Notes: generated by a model from the sequence alone, not told the origin. A DNA stretch of 64,000 nt from Hormiphora californensis (GCA_020137815.1 CM035352.1:8300416-8364415); one strand, 5' to 3'. Counted from the stretch's first letter, positions 49,601-62,200 are shown. Translations and numbers: made by a program.

Positions 49601-49993
49601 TGTTCGGCCATTGACCGGACAAGAACAGTCCTAGTTTTCATGAGGGTGGAATGAAATAACTTCTTTTCAAGTTTTATCTGCCACCTCTAAATTCTGTGGA
49701 GTAAAACGTTCCGTTGATGACATTTGTGACGTGCACTAACCGGTACAATAGTGAAAAACAGCATGAGAGATCCCAAAATGAGATGTTTTCCCTGCTTCAA
49801 AGTCTGGATAGATACCATGAAATCTGTTACCTGAAAACGAGGGTTGCTTGACAAAGATCGATATCGATCCGATAATCAATATGTCCAGTAAGAGCGTAGT
49901 ACATACCACATCAAATAGGAGAAGTACACTTCCGAACACAAGAAATATTTTTCTGTGAATCGGTATTACGGTACACCTATGCCAGTTTTTCAT
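43680..49993 (-). CDS. XK-related protein (XKR), copy B, with giant tandem-repeat C-terminal tail
   Basis: Paralog of copy A with the same five exons: 49907-49993, 49741-49830, 49392-49513, 49118-49253, then a last exon from 49048. Family core: EVILENCPQIL, LYLGYLLMISSRLLMLCCIY, FSEVFLILLAFP. One extra base near 48310 (after EMRTDD) breaks the frame before GGRTSFGLFLGSGILF. After the core the tail enters the motif HTETAAKTLLDC (12 residues, or 13 with an extra His), read about 21 times in frame until TGA at 47128, where a two-base insertion shifts the frame. Beyond the whole array, at 43680-43722, the unit frame runs into KENQVINESEL and a stop, matching copy A's end. The original reading frame therefore probably crossed the entire array. 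It may be a broken allele, or the shifts may be assembly errors. Confidence 0.75.
43720..47926 (-). repeat. Coding minisatellite, about 115 units of 36 or 39 bp
   Basis: The core unit GACAATCCAGCAGTGTCTTT plus GCAGCTGTTTCAGTGT (36 bp) alternates with 39-bp units carrying an extra GGT. Both lengths are multiples of three. Units are almost identical, with rare variants (CAATCTAG at about 45977 and 47043, CAATGCAG at about 45722, TTTCAATGTG at about 46553). A two-base insertion (GTGTCAGTTTGCAG) recurs at 45111, 46061 and 47128. The paired variants show a higher-order duplication of about 1.06 kb. At least four of six frames stay open. Confidence 0.97.
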
Positions 49994-50181
49994 AGTTGGT
50001 ACTAAGCTGATGATGAGCTGATTGTGAGTAAAGAAAATTATAAAATAACGATGAAATAAATGAGCATGTACTCCCACGCACTGACTATACTAGGATGGTC
50101 CTTAAAAAGCTAACAACGGATCGATACGGTGGTATAGAGTTACATAAAGAGCCAACAGCAGCAGCATTACAACAACATTAT

Positions 50182-50359
50182 ACGGACTTCCAACTCCTCT
50201 TGGCTAGCTCATTCCAATCTCTTTATTCCCATTGTTGTTTATGAGAAAGATGCAGCTGCAGTAGTATAATACTACTGCAGCTGCATCTTTCTCATAAACA
50301 ACAATGGGAATAAGGAGATTGGAATGAGCTATACTAGCCAAGAGGAGTTGGAAGTCCGT
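50182..50359. repeat. 178-bp near-perfect palindrome upstream of XKR copy B
   Basis: The arms start ACGGACTTCCAACTCCTCTT and meet at a TAGTATAATACTA centre. A degenerate piece (GGGAACGATGAGATTGGAAT) is seen at the same relative place upstream of copy A (about 42492). The arms differ by a few bases. Confidence 0.85.
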
Positions 50360-50572
50360 TAAAATTAAACAACAATGGCTCAAAATTTCTATTGAAAGAT
50401 TTTTTAATACATTGAAGAAATAACTAAGATAAATTCGATTCCGGTCCCTCTTGTTTTCCCTCCAAATGTGTTATTTCCGTGGTCCCACTCACTACAATCG
50501 TACAATGTATTGCTGCCTCTGTGGTCTTTATCATTTTCATGCATATGCCACCCTAGCTGTCTCTCTCCCTCC

Positions 50573-50573
<1 letters not shown>

Positions 50574-50650
<77 letters not shown>
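50574..50650. repeat. CT microsatellite
   Basis: Near-pure (CT)n. The remainder of 49994-51169 has no recognisable gene. Confidence 0.85.
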
Positions 50651-51169
50651 CTCCCTCTCTCTCTGTCTCCCTCACCCGTCCCTGTAGATCTGCACAGCAT
50701 TCCGTCAGTCCCAGCACCTGCTGTGGCGAGGGAGCGTGTGCTAAATTACACCAAATACGGGATAAATACTTCCTGATATATTTCATGTATAAATTGAGTC
50801 ATACAATGCATCACTGTTCAAATGGGGCTAAGGTTTCCGATGTTCAATAGGACCAAGAGTTTTGCTATCAAGGACTTGCCGTGTGATTTATTCAAACTCT
50901 ATCTCTATCTCATGGGGTGCAAATTGCACTGCAATACGATACAAGATGAATACAAAATGAGTGTGGAGGACAGAGTGAAAGATGTGAGAGCCACTCCAAA
51001 GAGAGTACATTTACACATTGGAGGTTGTATTGTTCTTGTATAATACTGCACTCTTTGCATATAATATTCCAGCCAGCCCTGTATAAAGGATAGATAATTG
51101 GTAGTGTATTGTCATGTAACCCCATATAGACCGAATAGTCAGATACCACACATTGTTTTGGGACTTTTC

Positions 51170-51627
51170 TTAAAGGTTGACAAGATACCTAAAACTTTTC
51201 GTATATCGTCTTATTTTGATTTATCATTAATTTTCAGCATTTTTTCAGAATTTTTTGTCGGCTAGAAATATGTGCAAAATAGGGGGTCTACTGGCAAATG
51301 AGTGTGCCTTTTTTAAACTTGATACTGGAATATCTCCGGTTCCTGATGAGATACAGAAACCGTTTTGGTAGCGTTGGAAAGGTCTTATTGAGACCAATCC
51401 AATGCAACCAAGATCAAGTAGCTATCTTTTAAGGAACCGGAAACGTGAATTTCAATTTGCGAGACGCAGTGAGTGTGCCCAGTAAAACCAGTGCTGACAA
51501 TATCGGTAGACCCCCTATTTCGAATTTTTTTCTAGCCGACAAAAAATTCTGAAAAAATGCTGAAAATTAATGATAAATCAAAATAAGACGATATACAAAA
51601 AGTTTTAGGTATCTTGTCAACCTTTAA
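51170..51627. mobile_element. 458-bp inverted-repeat element with TTAA ends
   Basis: TTAAAGGTTGACAAG at the left mirrors CTTGTCAACCTTTAA at the right; arms of about 135 bp include TTTTTTGTCGGCTAG. The centre carries the ATCTCCGGTTCC module pair (51331 and about 51425). Whether the target duplication is TA or TTAA is unclear. Confidence 0.75.
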
Positions 51628-51763
51628 TAAATCAATAAAAGGAATAAAATGCACCCGCGTCCACAGAATTGAACTATGATATAAAACGACCTGTCCTTTT
51701 TCCATCCTCACTCCGTTCCACACTACTCTAGTTCAATATCCTTCTGTTCCGTTCCTCTCCACT

Positions 51764-54700
51764 CTACTCCGACCGGATCTTCTTGAATGTTTTCATTGTA
51801 TCACATCCCAGGAAGGCAGCGTACTTTCGGAAAGTTTTCTGTGACATAAGGTGCTCCACTATCAGGGTGAGGTTGAACATTTTAGGAAGGTTCACCTGTT
51901 CCCTCTCCTCTTTGGTTGCTATGACGACCTGATCAGCCACCCATTCAGGCTCCAGGAGTGGGAAGATAAGGGGCCACTTTGCTTGAGTGTTGTTAAACAT
52001 GCCTGGGAGATGGGAGAGATATGGGTGGTAGTGGGAGTAGTATATAACTGACTAAAAGGGGTGGTGGGGGTTGGGATGGGGACGGTGGTTATAGGGACTA
52101 GGGTTAATAAATTGATTTGGAAGAGTTTGATGTGTAATTTTGTTCACCTACCTGTTTTGGTGATGTGAGGATGGATTGATGTTACTTTGACACCCTTTAT
52201 CTGCAGGTGATCCAGCTCCGCTAACAGTGCCTGGCTGAAGCCCCGGACAGCAAACTTGCTGGTACAGTAATCCACGATCAGGGGACCTCCGATAATGCCA
52301 GCTAGAGATGAAATGTTGACAATGTGCCCCTTTCCAGCCTCCCTCATTGCAGGTAGGACTTGTTTAGTTAGGTAGAGGGGTCCCATAACATTCACTTTCA
52401 TAACTTTCAGCATCTCCCGCTCTGTCTCTGCTTCAAAGGATTTTCCGATCACAATACCTAGGAGGGGAGAGGGTAATATTAGTCGTGCATTATATTGTTC
52501 GATTCCCGTACAGGTACGGGAATCGAACAATATAATGCAAAGAAGGTCTTCTTTACTAACGAGTCACGCGATGATGCTTGCTAATGGATCACCCAGCCAT
52601 TAGACCGGAAATTGATGCTTTTAGGATGGAGAGAGAATTCTTGAATGGATCAAAATTTCCTCAGATATCATTTTATTTCTCTCTAATTTTTCTTTAGTGG
52701 TTGTATGTCTGGGTTGAATTACTTCCAAAAGAGTCTTTATGTAACAAGCAGTCATGCACATCTATGACGGAGTACACGTGTACTTGTGTACAATTATCTC
52801 TCTCTCTCCTTCTCACATTATCTCACACACAACTTTCTCGATTCTAGCAAGTTTTAATTGTTTCTGGCCTAGTACACACGTTATGTTTGGCTAATTGAGC
52901 GCCATCATACACAATTAATGCACGTATTTTGTACTTCCCCATCTTCACCACTCATTAACATCTTGGTTGTATATCGTAACTCGTGTTTTAAGCTGTACAT
53001 ACTATTATAGAGGCAGGGTCTGGGCAAGTCAACAATCTAGCATTGGTCATAGCTGCTTAGTTTTAGTAGGAAAAAGAACAAGTAGGTAAAGCTGATATAC
53101 CATGCACGTGGTGTATAATAAGTAGCACTCGAAAGTACTAAGACACTCACCAGCGATGTTGAATAGATAGGAGATGTGTTGGTCAGGGGTGTTTTCCTTC
53201 ACTTTCCTAACCAGATCAGCAATGTTCTCCGCCTCCCCAACATCACAGGAATACGTGTATATCGTACAATCACGGTCCTGAAATTAGCAACCCGATAATT
53301 AGTAACCCTGATTAGTAGCATTATTAGTAAACCGGTTAGCGCTATAACATAACATCTGTATAATATTTCTCCAGACAGCGGGCCTGAACAGGACCTGTTC
53401 AACAGGTGTGCAGTGCACACCACATCGCCTAAACTCTAAAGAGTAAAGACCATTTCGCTATGACATTTGCAAAACACAATAATATCAGACACTTGTTATG
53501 TTCTAACCCTCCTTTACAAGAGGGTCGAGCAAGGCAATCAGACACCTAACTACACTGCTATTCATTACCTTAAGTTCCTCTTTCATCTTTTCATTCAATT
53601 CCACAGCAATATCCACACAGTGAAGGGTGTTCCCATCTCGTGCCAGCCTATCCACCACCAATCGTCCTATACCCTGACCTACAGAAGAAGAGGTTGCTAT
53701 GGTATGTTGCTATAGTAACTCACACACAAGCACTCTCTTTTTCTCTTCCTCAAGACTCAGTGTTTTAACGTTTGATATACCGGAATTGTACAGCGATAAT
53801 TATTACAGTGTGCTATAGTTGTTTAATAGTTGTACAATTCAATTACAGTCGGACCCCGATTTAACGGCACCCTCGGGGGAAAGGGTTTTGTCCGTTAAAT
53901 CGGGGTGTCCGTTAAATCGGGGTAGAGCATATTTGGCCCATAAAACCCTATTTTGTCCAAAATGCTGTACTAAAACACCTCTAAGTGTTAAATGCTATGT
54001 CCATGTATTGATTACATGATCATTTCTGATTAGAAAAAGAAAGTAATTTCAAAATAATTTCAAAATAAGTTATAAAAATTTTCTAATGTACTATATCTAC
54101 CACGTCCGAATCGTTCATCGAATAAGTGCATGTCTTGCTGCTAATTAGACGAACCGATACGTGATACCATGCCGAATCGGGGCACTTTAAGCGGGGTGAG
54201 GAAGAATTTGAATTTCAAAATATATTTTTCTCTGAAAATTCATGGGGAGCACCGATCAAAGCATTGACAATCATTCTGTAAAATTTTGCAAAAAAAGTTA
54301 TGAAAATTTTTCAAAGGTATATCAACCACGTCCGAATCGTGTTTCGAATCAGTGCATTTTATCGCACGTCCTGTCGCTAATTAGACGGTTCGAAACGAAC
54401 CGATACGTGATCCCCATGAGACCAGTTTAACAAGCGTCAAAATTGCGATTCGATGGGCCTCAATCCTCATGGGGATCACATATCTGTTCGTTTTGAACCG
54501 TCTAATTACCGGCAAGACATGCAATAAGATGCACCGATTCGAAACACGATTCAGACGTGGTTTTTCAAAAAAATTTCAAAAAAAAATTTCAAAAAAAAAT
54601 TTCAAAAAATTTTGGGGGAAATATATCCTGCCGTTAAATCGGGGTGCCGCTAAATCGGGGGCCGTTAAATCGGGGTCCGACTGTATCGCTATTTCGCTTC

Positions 54701-54880
54701 CTTCAATTCATGTAACCATGGTAACCATGAAATCCTACCTGTTCCGGTAATGAGAATGTTCTCTCCCTTGATTTCCTTTCTTGGTCGGCACCTGAATATC
54801 GCGTATACCGTCTCACAGATAAAGTCAGTCACCCAGTAGGTCATAAATCCCAAAAATTCCATTACTGATGAACACACCAT
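51764..54880 (-). CDS. Short-chain dehydrogenase/reductase (SDR16C-like), copy B, 5 exons
   Basis: Paralog of the SDR at 36617-37860, the same 307 residues. Exons: 54739-54880, 53569-53678, 53151-53277, 52152-52457, 51764-52002. Phases agree. It has an extra intron where copy A has continuous coding, after PHITKTG. A hydrophobic N-terminus (FMTYWVTDFICETVYAIF) is followed by TGTGQGIG for the cofactor, NISSLAG, and DYCTSK at the catalytic Tyr-Lys. Exon 3 encodes the same protein as copy A, whereas the C-terminal 100 residues differ strongly, so the two may have different substrates. Introns contain a 54-bp palindrome and a pogo-like element. Confidence 0.88.
52486..52539. repeat. 54-bp perfect palindrome beside a splice acceptor
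   Basis: Two 26-base arms (TGCATTATATTGTTCGATTC... and complement) are separated by AG. It sits about 28 bases upstream of SDR copy B exon 4 on the gene strand, where a branch point would be expected, so it could influence splicing. Confidence 0.85.
53844..54685. mobile_element. Pogo/Tigger-like non-autonomous element in SDR copy B intron 1
   Basis: The tips TACAGTCGGACCCCGATTTA and its complement include flanking TA. The interior has further inverted phrases (CGAACCGATACGTGAT, CATGGGGAT). These tips match the general pogo/Tigger pattern (CAGT..GACCCCGATTTAACGG). No transposase frame. Confidence 0.75.
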
Positions 54881-54935
54881 CTTTCTGAACTAAGCTGAGT
54901 TGTTTGAATTGTTAGCTTGTAAAACATCCCACCTA

Positions 54936-55209
54936 TAATGTCGGATTTTTTGAAGTTGTCACCCCCCCCCCCCTTTTCACGTGCAGCTTCGTATTTGCGC
55001 GTGACAGCCCCCACTTTTCCGCAAAAAGCCGCATATCATCGGAAAGAGCATAATTTTGTGAGTCCGTAAAAGTTTTTTTTGTCGAAATTGGTCAAGAAAC
55101 AAAGGCGTGAGAGCCAAAACAAACTTCGACAAGTTTCTGACGCGCAAATAAAAACTTGCGTGCCACCCAGGGGGGGGGGGGAGTGAAAACTTCAAAAAAT
55201 CCGACTTTA
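54936..55209. mobile_element. MITE family A, 274-bp copy
   Basis: ATGTCGGATTTTTTGAAGTT at the left pairs with ACTTCAAAAAATCCGACTTT at the right, with TA at both ends. C and G runs of 10-12 sit next to each tip. Confidence 0.8.
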
Positions 55210-55429
55210 CTATAATGTATCTGTACAATTTTGATTACACACAATGTATATTGCAAAGGGAAACTGTCCCGCAGGCGGGTATGAACAGAACAAGGGGAAG
55301 TAAAGCTACACATAATATATGCGTCTGAAAATTGAGACAGTGAGACAGTGAAGTGGCGCTCTATCTTTCAAAAGTTCACGAGTTACAGTGCAAGGGAGCT
55401 TACCTCTACTCGAGATAAAGAGATGGAGA

Positions 55430-55465
55430 GAGAGGGCTGAGAGAGAGAGAGAGAGGGGGAGAGAG

Positions 55466-55505
<40 letters not shown>

Positions 55506-55580
55506 AGAGAGAAAAGAGAGATAGAGAGAGAGAGGGAGGGAGACAGAGAGGGCAGGGAGATAGAGAGAGAGGTAACATAT
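55430..55580. repeat. GA microsatellite upstream of TRPM
   Basis: Interrupted (GA)n between the divergent SDR copy B and TRPM starts. No other feature is seen in 55210-55875. Confidence 0.8.
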
Positions 55581-55875
55581 AGGAAGTAGGACGGTGTTTT
55601 TATCATGTAGGCCTGGCCCCAGAAACCGCCAGTAGAACTACCACTGTATTTTGTCCACAGAATTGCATAATTTAATCAGTGCAAATGTTTATCATCGCCA
55701 GCAGCTGGCCTTGCCATATCATATACCATGTTCAATACACAAAGGTGTGTCTGAAACCAGAGAGAAACTCTGGGAAAATTTCAGAACTATCAACCCATGA
55801 ACCCCCGTGATTTTGCTTTAGGCTGCATTCACTGATAAAAAGCTGAGAAGGGCCGAGAGATAAGGAGGGAGGCAG

Positions 55876-57430
55876 ATGGTAAATTCAAGAAATAAGGTGG
55901 ACGATGTTGAGGTTCAGCTAAATGGGGCTAGGGGAGGAGATGAACAACAACATCCCAAGGTTAGATATATTTTTAGTGTTTATTTAACTTTTCTAGAACT
56001 ACCGCGTGGGCCAATAAAAAGGGAGGGTCTTAAATCTTAGATTTCTCCGGCACCTGTATTCCAATGGTTCTGAAATTTTGACACAATGTTGTTGAGCTTA
56101 TGCCAGATATGTGTACTGACTTTCAAGTCCAAAAATGAAAAAAATTCATTAATGAACCTAAATTCATGTTTTTAGGCCAATGTAGGTTTTCTCTTTTCGG
56201 TTTTTTTTTTCGTTTTTAGGGACTTCTTTTGCACTCCACACCGGATATGTGATACTGGGTACAACAAAGGAAATTCGAGTCCTATTGCAATCTTGCTAAC
56301 ATGATTTTGTCACATCCTGATTACGTTTTTTCTTGCTTACATGGAGGTCACATGACGCTTGTTTTTACCAATCAGTATAGGCAATGGTAAGCTTCCATTA
56401 GCAAGGTTTCGATTTACTAATGTCTCAACTAACGGTTTGTTAATGAACTATCGGTTTAATGTTAATTTATGCAGTTATTAACGAAAAATTAAAATTTTTA
56501 AAAAAAATCGGAAATTTAAGAAAAATAATTTTTTTTAATTAAACAATTTTTCATACCAGAATGAACTTAAATGATTAAAGCATAACCCAGCTAGGTTTTA
56601 ATTTCATCTCTACAGTGCAAATCTCTCATTTTCAGCGAAAATATGTTTTTTGAAAAAATGACCATTTTTAATTCATTAATTTCACCCACTAAACTTTATT
56701 CATTTTCAATGAAATTTCAGATTGCCATTGATAAATGTTAATACTATTGAGTGGCTGCAATTTTGCGATCCAAATCGACTTGGAACAAGGGAAAACCTTC
56801 AATTAACTATAAAAAAAGGAATTTAGGTTCATTAATGAATTTCTGCATTTTTGGACTTGAAACTCTGTACACATATCTGGCATAAGCTCAACAACATTGT
56901 GTCAAAATTTCAGAACCATTGGAATTAAGGTGCTGGAGAAATCTAAGATTTAAGACCCTCCCTTTTTATTGGCCCACGCGGTACACACTGAACATGGAAC
57001 TGAACATGATAGGTACTTTCCGCCCACTGTGCAGACGGTCCTTTTGGATTGGCAAAGTGCAAACATGATAATATGATATTTCCTTGCACCCACCCTTAGT
57101 CCTTTTGGACTAACAAAAATGATATTATTCCAGGGAACAGGTGGTGGTGACCAGGAGAGGGTGGTGTCCCTCTATCTACAGGAGAGCCACCACCATCCGG
57201 GGGAACTAGAGCGGTACAGAGAGTATCTAGGGAACAGTGAGTCGTATCGGGCTACACGGAGGAAACAGATGTTCCTATCATCACAGGAACAGGTAATGAA
57301 GCACTACTTCAGAAACAGAGACAAAATTTGGTAATGAAGTTACCCCTCCACGCAAGCAATAATAGGGGTGACTTCGTAACCAAAAACAAAATGAGATATA
57401 CTGATAGTCAATATCTTTCCTTATATCTCT

Positions 57431-57516
<86 letters not shown>

Positions 57517-60500
57517 ACTTGCCATTAATTCATCCTTTCTTCTTCCTTGGTTCTATCCTCATATTACCACGAGGACATAATATCATGTTAGAGATTCCTG
57601 CAAAAAGCAAACAAACAAATCCCCTCTCAATCCTGGTATTCCTTGTATTCCACTTCACCATATCTAATCACTCCTTATTCAACAGGATGGAGGTGGGAAG
57701 GTGAATCTAGATTACAAATCCTACATGAGACGGGAGTGTGTTATGGGTATACCAGGGAAGCCCGGTTCGGAGAGGTGTGGGTGTAGAAGACCTCTAGAGG
57801 GACATAACGAAGTGAAACACGAGGTGGATGGATGGAACATGGAGGGGACATACTGAGAAACTACCAACCAGTGAGTTGGGATTGGGATGAGGTGCAGTAG
57901 TGATGCAACTGTAGTTTCAAAATTCAGAACTCTGGTGGAATTGAAAGGGATCACAATAGGATCGACCCCTTCCTGTAGAGTAGCCCATTCATATCCCCCC
58001 TTTATAGATGCATTTGGTAAAATAAAGTTTTACGGGAGTGAACAAAAGTCCAAGTACATTCGATTGGATGTCGATACTGATTCTGCTAAATTGGGGACCC
58101 TGATTTCTGATGTTTTCAACCTTTCTACGCCAGGTTAGTCAATAAAGTTGTTTGTTGAAACTTGAACAAGGGGTGACAAAATATTGTTATTTGAGGGTAA
58201 CTTCCCCTGTTTTTATCCGTCGTTTGGTTCTCCAGATGTGCATGGAACTTGTTTCAAGCGGCAATCCAGCACTTCCCCCCATAAACCAGGTCACACGTCT
58301 CGCCCCCTATATCAGTCCAGTCCAGCATCCTCGCCCTATAATGTATCAGTCCAGCATCCCCGCCCTCTTATATCAGTCCAGCATCCCTCGAGCCCGCTCT
58401 AGCCTCTCGGCTATAGCGTGCAGCTTGTATGGCGCCAAATATTCTCAAGATGGAGCCAAGTTGTGTTTAGTTAGAATCGTGGGGCACCGTTTATAGCTCA
58501 CTTGAAATCCCATGAATCCATCCCAGGTTCCTAATGATCGTTACCATGGTTACCCCTCCCCTCAGGTGTGATTATATCTGTGAAAGGGTCATTATTGGGG
58601 TTCTCTGTGACCAACAAAGTGGAACAGGTGATTAAACGTGGTCTAATCAAGGCTGCTATGACAACCAATGGCTGGATTACTACCTCTGGGATTAATGCAG
58701 GGTAAGGAGCTATTAGTACTAGTAATTGTGTTAAATTAGTAGAAACGTTAGTAATCAATTAGTGCACCAATAAACTTAAAACTTATTGACCTCAAATAAC
58801 AAAATGTCCACGTTCTGGTGTACTAAAGTTTATCCCCCACCCCCCAGTTATGTAAAGCCGATAGGTCAAGCTATTCGTGAGCACAACCACACCGTTCCCT
58901 GTATCGGGTTCTCCTCCTGGGGAACCCTCCCTGAAGAGGTCAAGGAATCCCTGACTGTCTCCTCGGTAGAGGATCTCACCACTGGGGACCACACTGCCCA
59001 CTACCCTCGCATCAAGGTTCGTTATGTTACCATGGTAACCACACTGCCCACTACCCTCGCATTAAGGTTTGTTAGGATGCGTGTTACCATAGTAACCACA
59101 CTGCCCACTACCCTCGCATCAAGGTTTGTTAGGATGCGTGTTATCATGGTAACCACATTGCCCACTACCCTCGCATTAAGGTTTGTTAGGAATCATGTTA
59201 TTGTTACCATGATAACCAGACAGCTCACTACCCACAGATACCCGCTGCTACCAACTAACCTCCACCCCTCCAACAGATTGAAGCGGGTACGAAAGTAGAG
59301 ACCCTGGAAAGTAACCACACCCACCACATTCTCTCTGATACCGGAACTCTCTATGATTGGGGTACTGAATCTGCACTGAGAGCCAAATGGGAGGCGTACA
59401 TGCGGGACGAACTGAATGTGAGTAAATTTAGTTGTGAGCAACTTTCTTAAAAGTAATTACTCCATTTGTAAAACAGAGGGGTTTACAGAACATCCTTACA
59501 AATACGAAGGGCCGTTACCAATCTTTTCCAAGTCCCCTCCCTCCTCACTTCACCTCTCATTATTCCCAGATTCCTGTAGTGATGGTGGCAATGCAGGGCA
59601 GTATCGGGGCTACCCAGTTCCTGACATCGGGTCTCCGTGCTGGAACACCAGCTGTCATTATCAGCGGTTCTGGAGGTGTATGTGACGTCATAGTGAACAT
59701 GTCCAAACACTTCAGACAAATCGGCAAGGTAAGCAAAAGAGGGGAGATAGAGGGTGTTCGATTTACTAATCATACTGCTTTACAGCTGTCTAGAAGTAAT
59801 GGTAACCATGTTTACATCAGTCTGGTAACCATGGTTACAGCTGTCTGGTAACCATGGTAACAGCTGTCTGGTAACCATGGTAACACATCCTATTTCCACC
59901 ACAGGGTAAGCCTGAGATGGCCATTAAAAGAAGCTTACAACGACGGAAAAGTGTTGAGGATATTCAGTTTGCTGAGATTTGCACGTGTGCCTCAGGCAAC
60001 CTTAGCAAGAGTTGCCCTGTCGCATCCCTTATACTGGATCAGGGAGCATTTGGGAGCTATACCGTGAGTCAGCCTCCTGATGTTTTAAAAGCCGTTCAAT
60101 TAATCCATCTACTCGCGCTATATAAATCGAACTAAGCCACTGCGTTGTCACCCTTGGTAACCATGGTAACCCTTGCACCGGCCTCACCCCACCCCGGTTA
60201 CCATGGTAACAAATACCCTCCACCACCCTGGTAACCCATTATATACTCTCACCCACACAGAGAGGCAACGAGGAGTTTATAGCGAATGTGTTTGAGATTG
60301 TTAGTGAACACCAGGATCTATTGATCATGTTTAGTTTGGAGGATGACCATTATGATGGACTGGATGCTGCGCTGTTAGAGGCACTTGTTAAGGCGCAGGT
60401 ATTTCGTAATCTTCCTAATTTCTTCTATCTCTCTCAATCTTCCTAATTTTTGTCTTCTATCTCTGTCTTTCGGACTCTTATCTATTATATGTTCTCTTTT

Positions 60501-62200
60501 CAATTATCTTTTTCCTGCTCTTTTTCTGAAACTCATCTCGATATATTGATATTCCTCTCAGCAATCCAAAGAGCAAGGTCCCATGGTATCGCCCTCCAAC
60601 GATTGGCAAAAAGCCAACCTGTCCGGTGTCCAGGTGGCTCTCGGTTGGAACAGACCTGATTTTGCAGAGCGCCTTCTCAAAGCGGACACCAGTGTCAAGG
60701 ATCAACTAGCTCTAGGTTGGGTTCCCCTCCACATTGTGTTGTTTTTTGTTGTTCAACAATCAAGACATTCATCATTCAACCCTGTCCTTCTCTCTCTACA
60801 GGGACGATCCTAATCCATGCTCTGGCTTGGAACTTGTTCGAGTTTACCGAACTGCTAATGTCCCATGACGCTAGCGTTCCCATGGTAGCCGCTAACGCTG
60901 TAGCTCTGTACAACCTTAGTAACCGATCAGAACACCTCAAGAGATTCCTCAGGTAACCAGCAGCTGCCCTAGTAACGGCCCTAATCAAACTTATTGCCAA
61001 CTGGAAATGCGAAGAATTATAAACGTTTGAGAAAGAGAAAAACAGTCAGAGCGTCCTCCCTTCTTTATTTACTCAACAACCCCTTTTTAGGTACAACTTG
61101 GATGTTGAAGTTGCAGAGTTTTCGAAAGAAACCATCGACATGATGATAAACAAACTGGTTGGACACAGTAAGTATGACGTCATGGTGGTAACCATGGTGG
61201 TTACCATAGTAACCGATAAAACACCAGTATAACAATTTCAGAGCACAACTTCAACTCCAACGTGTCGAATGAAGGAGATGCCTACTTTGAGGTCATGGTA
61301 TGGGCAGCTCTCTCTTTATATCCTGACGTTGCCTACAAGATGTGGCAGGGAACCCAGGAACCAATCAAATCCGCCCTGTTTGTCCTAAACATGCTCGACA
61401 CACTGGCTTATGCTAAAGGGGTAGGTTGTTATTTCCCAAACCCTCAGTGTACGGTTTATCTCTCTCAACCCCACCACCCCTCACCATCGTCCATCCAGTA
61501 CGATCATCATATTACACAGGTTGTAGTACACGGTCACGAGAGGACGATTGTGGTAGGGATGCGGGCTGAGTTTGAACGTCTCGCTATTGCCATCCTACAA
61601 AAGATGTACACATCTGATGCCTCCGTGAGTTGTGTCATGTTGCCATGGTTACCCTTTATTTGTTGATCATTTTAACCATAGTAACAAGTTATATTCAAAT
61701 GGATGGTTGGTCAATGGCCGTAGTCATAAGCCAAGTAACTGTATCCCTGTTCAAACTAATTCTATCCGGTATCTGATTTGTTCTAACCCTCCTCATTTCA
61801 TTTGTAAAGGTCTGTGAGAAGGCACTAAAGTCGGTTTGGGCGAGGTATGATAACCTCACATACATTGACCTGGCATATCGAGCACATGCACGGGATTTTA
61901 TAGCCCACCCTGCATGTCAGGAGATCTGTGAGCGGCGCTGGAAAGGGGATGTTATATCCGAGGTTTGATAGTTGTTGACTTTCAAAGTAGATACTAAATA
62001 ATACCGATTTTCTGTTAATTCCCATATTTTTTCCGCTAACTAATTGAGATACTAAATCCCATCAATTATAGGTGAACGTTATTAAAGTGTTGTTATGCAC
62101 CCTCTGCCCCTTACTGCTCCTATTTCCCGTCCTCTCCTTTCGAAGTGATGGCACAACCAAACAGCGGTCCTTGGTCTCACGATTCCGTGGCAACTTCAAG
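55876..62200 (+). CDS. TRPM-type cation channel, N-terminal part, 17 exons, incomplete at the 3' side
   Basis: TRPM channels are tetrameric cation channels. Only the cytosolic N-terminal region is visible, about 800 residues. Exon starts: 55876 (tentative), 57134, 57686, 58008, 58566, 58848, 59277, 59570, 59905, 60261, 60562, 60802, 61091, 61242, 61520, 61810, 62072; the last ends at a GTGGGT donor at 62200. Phases agree throughout. The LSDAT/SLOG nucleotide-binding region shows NAFGKIKFYG, VISVKGS-type and GLIKAAMTTNGWITTSG, then PCIGFSSWG and ISGSGG. The later helical region has LLIMFSLEDD, LDAALLEALVKA and VALGWNRPDFAERLL. Exon 3 has one surplus G in GGGG at 57843-57846; without it HTEKLPTNAFG reads through. 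Membrane helices S1-S6 are not seen before the window ends. Confidence 0.9.
56000..56983. mobile_element. Foldback element with TA flanks, family B relative, in TRPM intron 1
   Basis: The tips CCGCGTGGGCCAATAAAAA and its complement lie between TA dinucleotides. The near-terminal arms (about 56001-56165 and 56815-56982) are complementary; the middle is AT-rich unique DNA. The tips differ from those of 439-1318 by only a couple of bases. Confidence 0.85.
57434..57516. repeat. CT microsatellite in TRPM intron 2
   Basis: Near-pure (CT)n, about 170 bp upstream of exon 3. Confidence 0.85.
58311..58400. repeat. Short tandem repeat in TRPM intron 4
   Basis: Three to four copies of TATCAGTCCAGCATCC(C/T)CGCC, 26-30 bp each. 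The open frames over it are not coding. Confidence 0.75.
58990..59185 (+). repeat. Tandem copies of a TRPM exon end with its splice donor
   Basis: The end of exon 6 (ACTGCCCACTACCCTCGCAT, then CAAG, donor at 59017) is repeated three more times in the following intron, with donor-like GTTTGTTA at 59067, 59124 and 59181. Units of 50-57 bp also carry GTTACCATGGTAACC-type palindromes. This is the same kind of event as in the VIT gene at 2441-2958. Confidence 0.9.

Noticed and set aside
52500-52535. Possible tRNA T-arm (GAATCGAAC)
   Set aside because: It lies in a perfect palindrome and no cloverleaf could be drawn around it.
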